This document shows, one piece after another, positions 1-8,400 of a DNA stretch of 10,025 nt. How positions within the stretch are numbered: the stretch's first letter is position 1; each line of letters opens with the position of its first letter. The translations under genes and the position numbers were made by a program. Below the pieces are notes generated by a model that did no database searches, was not told where the DNA came from, and saw only the letters and a list, made by a program, of their open reading frames with translations. Source of the DNA: Parvularia atlantis (Eukaryota > Opisthokonta > Rotosphaerida); NCBI GenBank assembly GCA_943704415.1, contig CALSCO010001436.1, forward strand, positions 1 to 10,025. The letters are read 5' to 3'.

Positions 1-344
1 GGGGGGGGGACTAAGCATGCGACGGACGGCCACGCGCGGCGCACGCACTTCCGGCGCTTGGAGATCTGCGTGGCACCGGCCATTCTCTGCTCGGCGAGGG
101 CTGCGGGCGCGTGGACGAGAGCGTCCTGAGCACCAGACATCGCGCATCCGCCCATCCATGCATCCATCCGCTAGTGGGCGAGTGCACGCGCGCGTGGCAA
201 GTGCAACGACCGCAGCACGGCAGATGCCGCGGCGGCAGCGCGAGCGCGCGAGCGAACGAGAAGGTGAGGGGAGGGGGGGCCAGCCACACTGGGCACTTAC
301 GATGAAAGAGGCCGTATCATTCCGCTATCGATCAGCCACATCAC
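1..344. other. Left flank without a supportable gene; probable 5' region of the CCDC12 homologue
   Basis: No reading frame here rejoins recognisable protein or shows the strong G/C third-position bias of the genes to the right. It begins with a run of nine G, which may be a contig-edge artefact. A short CATC-type tandem (cccatccatgcatccatcc, about 151-169) is the only repeat seen. Bases around 300-345 are less GC-rich than their surroundings, as expected of a promoter or 5' UTR. Neither a TATA box nor any other core promoter element can be named with confidence. The start of a divergent gene running off the left edge cannot be excluded. Confidence 0.4.
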
Positions 345-411
345 GTGCTACTTTCGTCTGTCACGGCCGCGCTCGCAGTCATGGCTGGCGCACGCTGACT
401 GACTGCCGCAG
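345..411 (+). other. Candidate 5' UTR intron of the CCDC12 homologue
   Basis: This 67-nt stretch starts gtgcta and ends with ctgactgactgccgcag, resembling the acceptor side of the introns in this window (CTGAC box about 15-20 nt before CAG). It would place the acceptor 6 nt before the ATG at 418. Reading upstream of position 345 in the CCDC12 frame meets a stop (303-305) with no ATG after it, so if this is an intron it lies in the 5' UTR. The donor departs from the usual GTGCG at its fifth base, so the call is tentative. Confidence 0.35.
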
Positions 412-417
412 ACGTTG

Positions 418-1141
418 ATGGAGGAGACCGCGGCGCAGCGCAAGGCGCGGCTCCAGGCGCGGCGGGCGCAGTTGGAGGGCGACGAGGCGGCAGGGATGCA
501 GCCGGACGCGCAGCAGCAGGGGCGGGCAGCGGGCGGCGACGCGGCGGCGTCCAAGCGGCCACGCGCCGATGAGGCCGAGAACGGCGAGGGCGAGGGCGAC
601 GACGGCGAGGATCAGGGCGAAGCCGACGAGGGCGTCGAGGCGCTGCCCGTGCGCTTCCGCAACTACAAGCCGCAGAGCGACGACCTCAAGCCGCTGGCGC
701 TGCCCAAGGCCGAGCGGCCGACGGTCGAGAAGGAGGCGGAGCAGGTCGTCAAGCCGCACGACGAGCTGACCAAGACGCACGAAGTGGTGCGCACGCCCGA
801 GTAGTGTGGCGTGAATCGCTCAACACGCGCAAACACGCTCAGGACCTGCTCAACCTCGCGCCGCGCAAGCCCAACTGGGATCTCAAGCGCGACCTCGACA
901 AGAAGCTGACGCGGCTGGACAAGCGCACCAAGCGCGCCATCGCCGAGTTGCTGCGTGCGTGCCCGCTGTTGCTGCCGCCGCTGACCGTGCCGTCGACCTG
1001 ACCGCGGCCGCCTGTGGCGCGACAGGTGAGCGCATCCTCGCGCAGAACGGCGACGACAAGGAGCGCGAGGTGGCCGGCGCCGTCGCGGGCCACGCGATCG
1101 AGGCCGAGGCCGACGACGACGACGACGACGACGACGAGTGA
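418..1141 (+). CDS. CCDC12: CCDC12/Cwf18-family pre-mRNA splicing factor
   Basis: The model has exons 418-786, 843-954 and 1026-1141, giving 198 residues. Introns are 56 nt (phase 0) and 71 nt (phase 1). The family is a small spliceosome component (human CCDC12, fission yeast Cwf18) found in activated spliceosomes; it acts in the nucleus. The sequence shows the family order: a basic helical N-terminus rich in Arg/Ala (residues 1-20), an acidic low-complexity linker (about 25-75), the RNYKPQSDDLK motif (about 81-91), and the diagnostic block LAPRKPNWDLKRD followed by a KRTKRAIAELLR helix (about 127-160). Splicing rejoins EV to DLLNLAPRK and ELLR to ERILAQ, as in the human protein. The tail ends in eight Asp and one Glu. 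The ATG at 418 is the first in frame after an upstream TGA at 400-402. RCC1L follows on the same strand after 25 bp. Confidence 0.9.
1112..1135 (+). repeat. GAC trinucleotide run encoding poly-Asp
   Basis: Eight perfect GAC codons in a row sit at the extreme C-terminus of the CCDC12 homologue, followed by GAG and TGA. A perfect triplet run suggests replication-slippage expansion, so its length may vary between strains. It lies outside the conserved block of the protein. Confidence 0.9.
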
Positions 1142-1166
1142 CGCACTTGACAGTGTATATTAGACG
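1142..1166 (+). promoter_or_regulatory. 25-bp gap between CCDC12 and RCC1L homologues with a TATA-like AT pocket
   Basis: Only 25 bp separate the upstream TGA from the downstream ATG on the same strand. The gap includes tgtatatta, an AT-rich pocket that stands out in this very GC-rich sequence. It could be a core promoter element or the termination/processing signal of the first gene. It also contains two AG dinucleotides shortly before the ATG (ttgacag and attag), so a splice or trans-splice acceptor is possible. Which of these it is cannot be decided from sequence alone. Confidence 0.4.
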
Positions 1167-2834
1167 ATGACGATCGCGCCCGTCACGCGCACCGCGCCGG
1201 CCTTCGCGGCCAATCGGCTGCTGGGCTGGGGCGCCAACCACATGTTTGCGCTGGGCGGGCCGCGCGAGATGGCGCGCACGCTGCGTCCGGTCGAGCTGCC
1301 GGTGCATGCGTTGGCGGCGAAGCTGGTGCGTGCGCGCGTCCTGCGCGTGCATGATGCGATCGCTGCTCATCGACCGCAGGCGCGCAGCGCCGACGCTGAC
1401 GCGGCACAGGCGCAGGAGACGTCAGTGCCGATCTCGGTCGCGGCCGGCTTTGCGCACTCGCTCTTCGCGATGCAAGCAGGGCTGCAGACCACCGTCCTCG
1501 GGATGGGGCTCAACACGCGCGGGCAGGTCGGCCCGACGGTCACCGACCAGGACGACGATCACGTCACCCAGCCGCTGCCGATCGTCGTGCTGCCGCCGAC
1601 CGAGCGCGTCAAGGCGCTCAGCTGCGGGCGCGCGCACTCGGCCGTGCTCACGGCGTCAGCGCGTTCCGGTGCGTGCGTGTGGCCGTCGCTGTCCGCGGGG
1701 GCGCTGATCGCTGCGTGACGCGGCAGAGACGCTGCATTTGATCGGCGACAACGCCTACGGGCAGCTCGGCCAGCCGCCGGGCCCGTGCGTTACGCCCGTG
1801 CCCTTGGCCGTGCTGTGCGTGTGGCTGATGCGCCCGCCCTCCAGTGACACCGGGGCAGTGCTGCTGTCGGATGGCGTGCACGTGCAGCTGCCGAAGGGCG
1901 CGCGCATCAAGGACGTCGCGTGCGGCCTCGACCACACGCTGCTCCTGACCGACCAGGGCCATGTGCTCGCGGCCGGCTGGAATTCCGATGGGCAGCTGGG
2001 CGACGGCGGGACGGGTGCGTGTCCGAGCACCGCGTGCTGCTCTGGTGTGCTCACCGCGCCTCGATCGAAGCCAGCCGCGGCGATTTCAGGGTCGTCGAGG
2101 GCCTGCCCATGATCGTCAAGGTGGCGACGCGCGCCGACATGAACGTGGCCCTGGCGCGTGCGTGTACCGTACCTTGCCGTGCTGCTGCGGGTGACGCGAT
2201 GAGCAGGCGACGGGCTCGTGTTTGCGTGGGGCAACAACGAGTACGGCCAGCACATGATCCCACCCAAGGAGACTCGTGTGCTCCGGCCCGTGCTGCTCCC
2301 GCTCGACTTCCGCGTGTTTGACGTGGCTGTCGGTGGCTCGTTCGTGCTGCTGATGCAGGGTGCGTGCGGCCGAGCCGCGATACGCCAAACTGAGTCGGCA
2401 ACGCGGCAACGCGGCAGAGAGCGGCAGGGTCATGTCGCTCGGCTACGGCCTCGGCCTCGGCCAGGGCGCCGGCGTGATCGAGTCGCCGCAACCCGCGCCC
2501 GTGGTGGTGCGCGCGCCCCCTGAGGCAAGCGGGCGCTGAGTGTGCGGACAGGGGCTGCCCGATGCGGGCGTGGTCGAGGTGCACGCGTCTGTCAGCTTCG
2601 CGACGGCCGTCACGGCCGACCGCCGCGTGTTTGCCTGGGGCCGCAACCGGCTGGGTCAGCTCGGCCTGGGCCACGACGCGGACGAGTACGGGGCACGCGA
2701 GGTCACGCTGCCGCCGGTGCGGTTGCGCGCGCGGTGCCAGCTGAAGCATACTCATTGCACGATCGCAGGGCTTCCGCACGCTGTACACCGCGCTCGGCGT
2801 TGACCACGTGCTGCTCTCTGGCGTGCACGCGTAA
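1167..2834 (+). CDS. RCC1L: RCC1L (WBSCR16)-type RCC1-repeat protein, probably mitochondrial
   Basis: Exons: 1167-1325, 1380-1668, 1727-1784, 1845-2014, 2071-2157, 2207-2359, 2418-2506, 2552-2716, 2769-2834; 411 residues. RCC1L is a seven-bladed propeller protein of mitochondria, linked in animals to mitoribosome assembly and to OPA1. Blade motifs follow the RCC1L order rather than nuclear RCC1: WGANHMFALG near the N-terminus, GMGLNTRGQVG (about 94-104), SCGRAHSAVLT (about 134-144), GDNAYGQLG (about 155-163), ACGLDHTLLLT with AGWNSDGQLG (about 194-220), FAWGNNEYGQ, SLGYGLGLGQGAG, FAWGRNRLGQLGLG, and a final VDHVLLSG. Each repairs across an intron. The N-terminus has Arg and no acidic residue in the first 16 positions, compatible with a short targeting peptide but not proof. 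The fourth intron (2015-2070) ends AAG, the only phase-compatible acceptor there. The 54-nt intron 1326-1379 is stop-free and in frame, so its removal rests on donor consensus. Confidence 0.9.
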
Positions 2835-2854
2835 CTGTACAGCAATCATGGCGA
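2835..2854. other. 20-bp gap between convergent stop codons
   Basis: The TAA of the RCC1L homologue (2832-2834) and the TGA of the NELF-B homologue (2857-2855 on the minus strand) are only 20 bp apart. No AATAAA-like signal is visible in the gap. Each gene's 3' UTR and cleavage signal must therefore lie over the other's coding sequence unless UTRs are almost absent. Confidence 0.85.
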
Positions 2855-5289
2855 TCATGCAATGACGTGCGACGAGCTGCTGGTCCGGCGCCGCTTGGCC
2901 GGCTCGGCAGGCGCGGCAGGCTCGTCGGCCACAGTACGCTCGACCGATGGCTTGGCGGGTCTGCGACCGTGCGTCGCGCGTCAGGCAAATTGGCGGTGTA
3001 ACGCGTGCAACAGCACGCACTGCTCAGTGTCGGCCTCCTTCAGCAGCTCTTGCACGGCGGTCGACGTGCGCACTGTCAACTTGGCGCTGCCTTTGGCCAG
3101 CAGCGCCTGGTACAGCCGGACAAGCGAGCTCTATTGCGCGCGCGCGCCGCGGCAGCGTCAGCCGCCAGCTGCAAACGAACGTCAGGCGCGCACGAGCTGC
3201 CTGCGGGTGCCGCGGTCGACCAGGCGCGTGACGAGATCGTTGAGGTAGCCCATGGCCGCGCGCGGCGCGAGCTCGAGCACGGCGTGCACGGCCTGGCGGT
3301 GCGCGCTCACGTGCTTCTCGGCCAGCGGCACCAAAAACTGGTCCAGGACGATGCTCGTGATGCGCGCCTCCTGCGCGGGCCATGAGCCTTGCAAATGCGC
3401 CGCGCGTGCAGCACCACGCACGGGCACGAGCGACAGCGTCGAGCCGAGCGACTGCAGAAAGTCCTCGTCGCCCGCGACGAGCTCGCTCAGAAACTTGAGC
3501 GCCGTGCGCACAAACAGGTGATCGCGCGCGGTCAGGCGCGTGATCACGTACTCGCACATCAGCTGCGCCCTCAGCATGTCAGCCTGCCGCCGCAGCCACC
3601 GCGCTCCGCGGTCCGCACCCGCCGCGCCAGGTCGTCGTTGGCCAGCAGCGACGCGAGCGCCGGCTCAAGCGCCATCGGCTGCGGTAGCTCGTCGTCGGCT
3701 AGCACGACAGGCCCGGGCGGCGGTGCGCTCGGGTTCTTGGCCGCGGCGGCCTCGGCCGCTGCCTGCGCGGCCGCCTCCAGCTGCTTGGTCTGGGCGGCGC
3801 GGACGATGTGGTCCTTGATGAGCACGCGCAAGGTCGGCAGCAGCCTGCGCGCGTTTGGCCGCGTCAGGCAAACGGGCACAGCGCACGGTCTCGGGCGCAC
3901 CGGCCCATCAGGTCTGGGTTGAGCGCCTGCCGCTGCTCGTTGACGAAGACCTGCGTGCGGATCATCTGGCGCGACGACATGCCCAGGCTCATGAGCGTGA
4001 GCATCCACCGGAGGCGCTCCTCATACTGTGCATGCTCGCTGGTGTGAGTGCTGGCGTGTGCGGGTGCGCGGCCACACCTCGGCGGCCTCGCGCGGCGTCT
4101 CGACGATGCGGTGCAGCAGCTGCACGACGTTGTGCGCGAGCATGTGGAACGAGACCGGGTCGTTGATGATCATGCCAATGTCGCTGCCGTGTGCGTGCGT
4201 GCGCGCACCATGAGCCCTGTGGCCACGGCGCGGCGGAGCCGCCACGCACCCGTACGCGCTCTGGATCGTGAGCGTGTCGAAGAAGGCCTTGATGTCCTTC
4301 TCGCGGCGCGCCTCCATCACGTTGTAGCGCACGCACGCGTCTAGCGACCACGCAAACTTGTGGCACGGGTCCTTTTCGTAGATCTGCGCCGCGCACGCCG
4401 TCAGTGCCGCGGTCGGCCTCGCGAGGCGGGTGCGTGCCTCGGCCACATCCGCGTCGTGCAGGTCCATCACGATGTCGGCGCGCAGCGCGCATAGGAGCAC
4501 GTGCCCGTTCTCGACGTAGTACAGTCGCAGCAGGCGCAGGACCTCGTTGTACAGCGCAATCGACGTGCCGATGGCCTCGCGCAGCCGGCGCACGCTCGCG
4601 TGCTGACGACGCGTCGGTGCGGCGGCGCCCGTGCCGACGCTGCTGCGGTACTCGCGGCAGGCCTCCTCCAGCTCGGGGTCGAAGAGGTACGCGTCGATCG
4701 CGGGCGCGACGTGCTCGCGGAAGAGCGGCTTGGCCAGCGTCCAGACCTGGCGCTTGGTGCTGACGGGGCACAGCTGACGCCACCGTTGGGTGAGCGCGAG
4801 CGAGGCGGGTGCGCCGCCGGGCGGGCGCACCGCGAGCAGGTCCGGGCTGGCCGCGAGCTGCTCGAGGTACAGCAGCGGCACCTGCTGCGTGTGGCGCAGC
4901 GCCTCGAGCACGACCGGCTGCAGCTCGGTCACGCGGATGTACGGGAAGCTCTGCTCGAGCAGCTCGTGCAGGCGCGCCTCGGGTAGCGCCGGCATCGTCT
5001 CGAGCAGCCGCGCCTTGAGCGCACCCAGCAGGCCCACGTAGACCTCCGTGCGCCGCACGCCGTGCAGGTCGAGCAGGGGCAGGACCGACCTGTACGTCGA
5101 CCCGTCGCCTGACGCTCGCGCGATCAGCCGCCATCAGCGGCAGCAGCACGCGTGGCGCGCACCGTCCAGCAGTGCATCGTCCAACCCGTGGCGCGCCTGG
5201 AACTCGCCGATGACACGCCGCGGGTCGCCGCGCCGCAGGGCCTCGCGCAGCGCCGCGCCGCCGTCCGCGCCGACGAGAGGGCGCTGCAT
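2855..5289 (-). CDS. NELFB: NELF-B (COBRA1) homologue, negative elongation factor subunit
   Basis: Exons in transcript order: 5289-5163, 5108-4250, 4183-4078, 4025-3901, 3844-3619, 3562-3422, 3370-3194, 3130-3021, 2960-2855; 658 residues (human about 580). NELF-B is the helical-repeat subunit of the nuclear NELF complex, which with DSIF holds RNA polymerase II at promoter-proximal pauses. Landmarks matching the family: an N-terminal ALREAL/VIGEFQ helix, LPLLDLHG (about 50-57), LQPVVLEAL, KRQVWTLAKPLF, LYNEVLRLLRLYY, LRADIVMDLHD, the hallmark DPCHKFAWSLDAC (289-301), IINDPVSFHML, and IRTQVF followed by LLPTLRVLIKDH. The tail carries KRRR (646-649) before a Ser run, a plausible nuclear signal. 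The ATG at 5289 is chosen because it gives the same short lead as the human protein, though the frame stays open upstream. Oddity: about 18 extra residues precede DPCHKF (262-288) with no good donor to remove them. An Ala-rich stretch encoded in exon 5 is also additional. Confidence 0.92.
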
Positions 5290-5412
5290 CGCCGGATTCG
5301 GTCGCCACGTCTCGCGCCTGTCTGCGTGTGAGGCGAAAGTCTGTTTCGTCACTTGTCGCTCGCGCCCCGGCCGCACACGCCTCCCCCCGCCACTCCCCGC
5401 AGCCCCCTCGCC
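5290..5412. promoter_or_regulatory. 123-bp divergent promoter region between NELF-B and the DH-PH-RA gene
   Basis: The two ATGs point away from each other across 123 bp, so both promoters and both 5' UTRs must fit here. A less GC-rich core (gaggcgaaagtctgtttcg, about 5330-5348) lies mid-gap. It is flanked on the right by a pyrimidine-rich CCCC/CTCC tract leading to gccatgg, a good initiation context for the GEF start. No TATA box is seen. A shared bidirectional promoter is the simplest reading. Confidence 0.6.
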
Positions 5413-8400
5413 ATGGCCGCCGCCGCCGACGCGGCCGGGTTCACCAAGCCGTTCTACTTTGACCGCGCCGTGACGACCGTGGGCCACGACTTTGCCAAGG
5501 TGCGACGTCGCGTTTCATTCTGCGAAACGCGACACGCGTGACGCTCCTCCCCCGTGCGCGTGCAGCCGTCCGATCTCCAGGTCGGGCGCGTGGTCGACCG
5601 GTACGCGTTCGACGCGGCCTCGGTCGTGTTCGCGCCGGCGAGCTACAGCGGCGTGCGCCTGCGCGTGCACTTCAACGGCGACCGCGTGCTCGTGCGCCCC
5701 CGTCTCCTGTCGTCTCTCCGTGTCGCACTCATTTGGCGCACGAAAGGTCAAGCGGCCCGCGTCCGTCGTCGTCCGCGTCGTCTACGTCAACATGCTCGAC
5801 GAGCGCCACCTGGACGACGGCATGGTCGAGTTCCCCAAGATCTGGGTCGAGTTTGAGCAGCCGAGCGAGGGCTTTCCAAAGGCGCCGCTCAAGGTCAAGG
5901 CGACCGGCGGGTGCGGCCGACGCACGTGCGACGCGGGCGCGGCTGACGGCATCGGGGCGCAGCTTCACCGAGCGCGGCAGCCAGTTTGCGCTGCTGTACA
6001 AGCTGTTCGACTCGAGCAAGCACTTTTCCTTCTCGGGCATCACTGTGCGTCTTGCGCATGCCGTCATTGCCCCAGCACGCCCTGAGCGCCGCGCACACGC
6101 AGCTCTCGTTCGAGCAGAGCATCAAGGCCGGCACGACCGTGTTCAAGCAGCTGCATGGCTTCGTCGAGGTCACTCACCTCACGATGGACAGCTTTGACCC
6201 GGGTGCGCCGCGACCCGCTCGAGCGCGCCGGGCTGACGGCGGGCGACCCCACAGGGCCCATCAGCAAGCTCATCTCGGGCCGCAAGTGGCTCGACGCCTC
6301 GAGCGTCGTGCGCGAGGTGCTCAACTCAGAGGTCAACTACCTGAGTGCGCGGTCGCCACGCACGCGCCGCTCGTGCTCTCACGGCCACCGCTGCGCAGGC
6401 GCGCTCACGACGCTCATCAGCAACTACAAGCTGCCGATGCAGGCGTCCAACGTGCGCACGGCCGCGTGCGCGCCCCGTCTGCTGCCGCTCATGCCTCCGC
6501 GCGGCCACAGGCGACGTCCAAGGCGCTGCTGTCGGCCGAGGACATTGGCACGCTGTTCTGCAACGTCGAGTCGATCCTGTCGGCGCACACCGAGTTTCTG
6601 CGCGAGCTGGTGCGCTTCCGTGCCGCGGGCGCGCGCTCGCTCTTGCCGTGACGCTGTGTGGGCCACAGGAGGACAAGGTCGCGCAGGCGTCCAAGGCGTC
6701 GACGAGCCGCGACGCGCCCGTCGCGGTGGCCGAGGCGGCCGCGGGCGTGTTTCTGCGCGTCATGCCGCTCCTGCGCAGCCTCTACAGCGTGTACGCGGTC
6801 AACTACCCGAGCGCCGTGAGCCTGTGGGACCAGCGGCGGGGCTCGTCTGCGCTGCTGGTCGAGTTTGTGCAGGTGCGCGCAAGGCGGTAGCGCGGCCAGG
6901 CGCTCATGCATGCACGTGCACAGGAGGCCAATCAGGCGTCAGGCCGCCCGCGCGGCCTGTACGAGTTCCTGCTCATGCCGATGCAGCGCATGAGCCAGCT
7001 GACGATCCTCGTGCAGGAAATGCACAAGGCGCGCGAGAAGCACCTGCGATGCCGCGCGATGCTGACTGTGGCCGACGCAGATGGTCGCCAAGGCCGCGCA
7101 GCCGTCTGACGCGCTGCGCCAGGCGGTCGAGCTGATGCACGGGGCGCTGCTCGCGATCAACGACAGCATCGTGCGCCAGGAGCAGGCGGCCAAGATGCTC
7201 GAGATCCAGCAGCGGTGCGCAGGGGCGCGCACGCCGTGGCGCGCACGGTGCTCACGCGGCCTGCAGCATGTCGGGTATCGACCAGCTCATCGTGCCCGCG
7301 CGCACGTTCATCCACGAGGGCTTTCTGATGAAGATCTCGTCGTCCGGGATCGGCGTCGACCGCCGCTGGTTCTTCCTGTTCAGCGACTGCATCATCTACT
7401 GCAAGCTCGCGCTGCAGCGCCGGTGCGCGCGCGTGCGCCCGTCGATGTCGCCACTCGGCTGAAGCGGCAGCGCACAGGCAGTTTGTCGTGCGCGGCAAGT
7501 GGGACCTCTCCACGAGCCACTGCCGCGACTTGCAGGACACGTGCGTGTGTGCGCGCGCGTGGACCCGTGCAAAGCAGCTGAACCGCGTCGCCAGGCCGCG
7601 CCTGACAAATGCGTTCTACATGGTCACGCCCAAGCGCACGTATGTGCTTGTGGCGCGCACGGAAAAGTCCAAGCGCGTGTGGATGGACTCGATCAACCAC
7701 CAGGTGCGGCGGGCTCATGCGGGCGCTCGCGGGCTCAGGGGACGCGCGGCAGGTCGCGGCGCTGATCTCGGCCAGCCCGAGCCTCACGCAGCGGCAGGCC
7801 AAATTCCGCGAGCCGCGGCGGTCGCTCCTCACGTTTGTCTTCCAGCGCGACTACTCGTCCGAGCAGCTGTACAAGGGCGAGCTCGAGGTGCGCGCGTGTG
7901 CGTCCTTGCGTGAGCGTGCGAGGCTGAGTTGCGACGTTGTCATGCAGCAACTCAAGGCCATGAACAAGCACCGCAAGGACAGGTGCGTCGCACAAGCCGG
8001 GCGCGCACCCATGTGGTCTGACGCGCGGCTGCCACGGCGACAGCTTCCACGACAACATACCCGAGCATCTGATGGGCTCGGACGACTCGCACGAGGAGGA
8101 TGAAGACGAGACGAACGACGCGCATGACGATGATGACGACGACGACGTCGACGACGACAGCGACGAGCTTGCGTCGGCGCTCGATCACGACGTGCGGCGC
8201 GCACCTGCCCGCTGCCGCGCTGCACTGACGCGCGCTCGCTCGTGCAGACGCACGCGACGTCACGGCCCGAGCCGATCCCGGGACGCAGCGCCGTCATCGA
8301 GGCCGTGCAGGGCGTGCGAGCGTTTGTGCAGCGGTGCGCGCCCTGCGTTTGTGCACGTGTGCGCACTGCGGGCTTATACGCGTCGCAGTCTGCCGTCCCT

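Noticed and set aside
11-48. Intron-like segment on the minus strand (gtgcgtgcg to cttag)
   Set aside because: At 38 nt it is shorter than every supported intron here, and the exon beyond would be the poly-G edge. No coding sequence flanks it.
663-1370. 235-codon minus-strand open frame across CCDC12 and the start of RCC1L
   Set aside because: It has a low-complexity Arg-rich translation and is antisense to two well-supported genes that it straddles.
2051-2845. 264-codon minus-strand open frame antisense to the RCC1L gene
   Set aside because: It crosses exons and introns of RCC1L indiscriminately and shows no recognisable domain.
3571-3618. Open-frame continuation of NELF-B exon 5 to a TGA, ending in a Gly/Cys-rich tail
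   Set aside because: Splicing at GTGCGG (3618) to CAG (3563) restores the family sequence DLARR to LMCEYVITRL, so the tail is intron.
3989-5308. 439-codon open frame on the minus strand over the NELF-B gene
   Set aside because: It is in another frame from NELF-B, Arg/Pro/Ala-rich with no family resemblance, and is explained by the scarcity of stop codons in GC-rich DNA.
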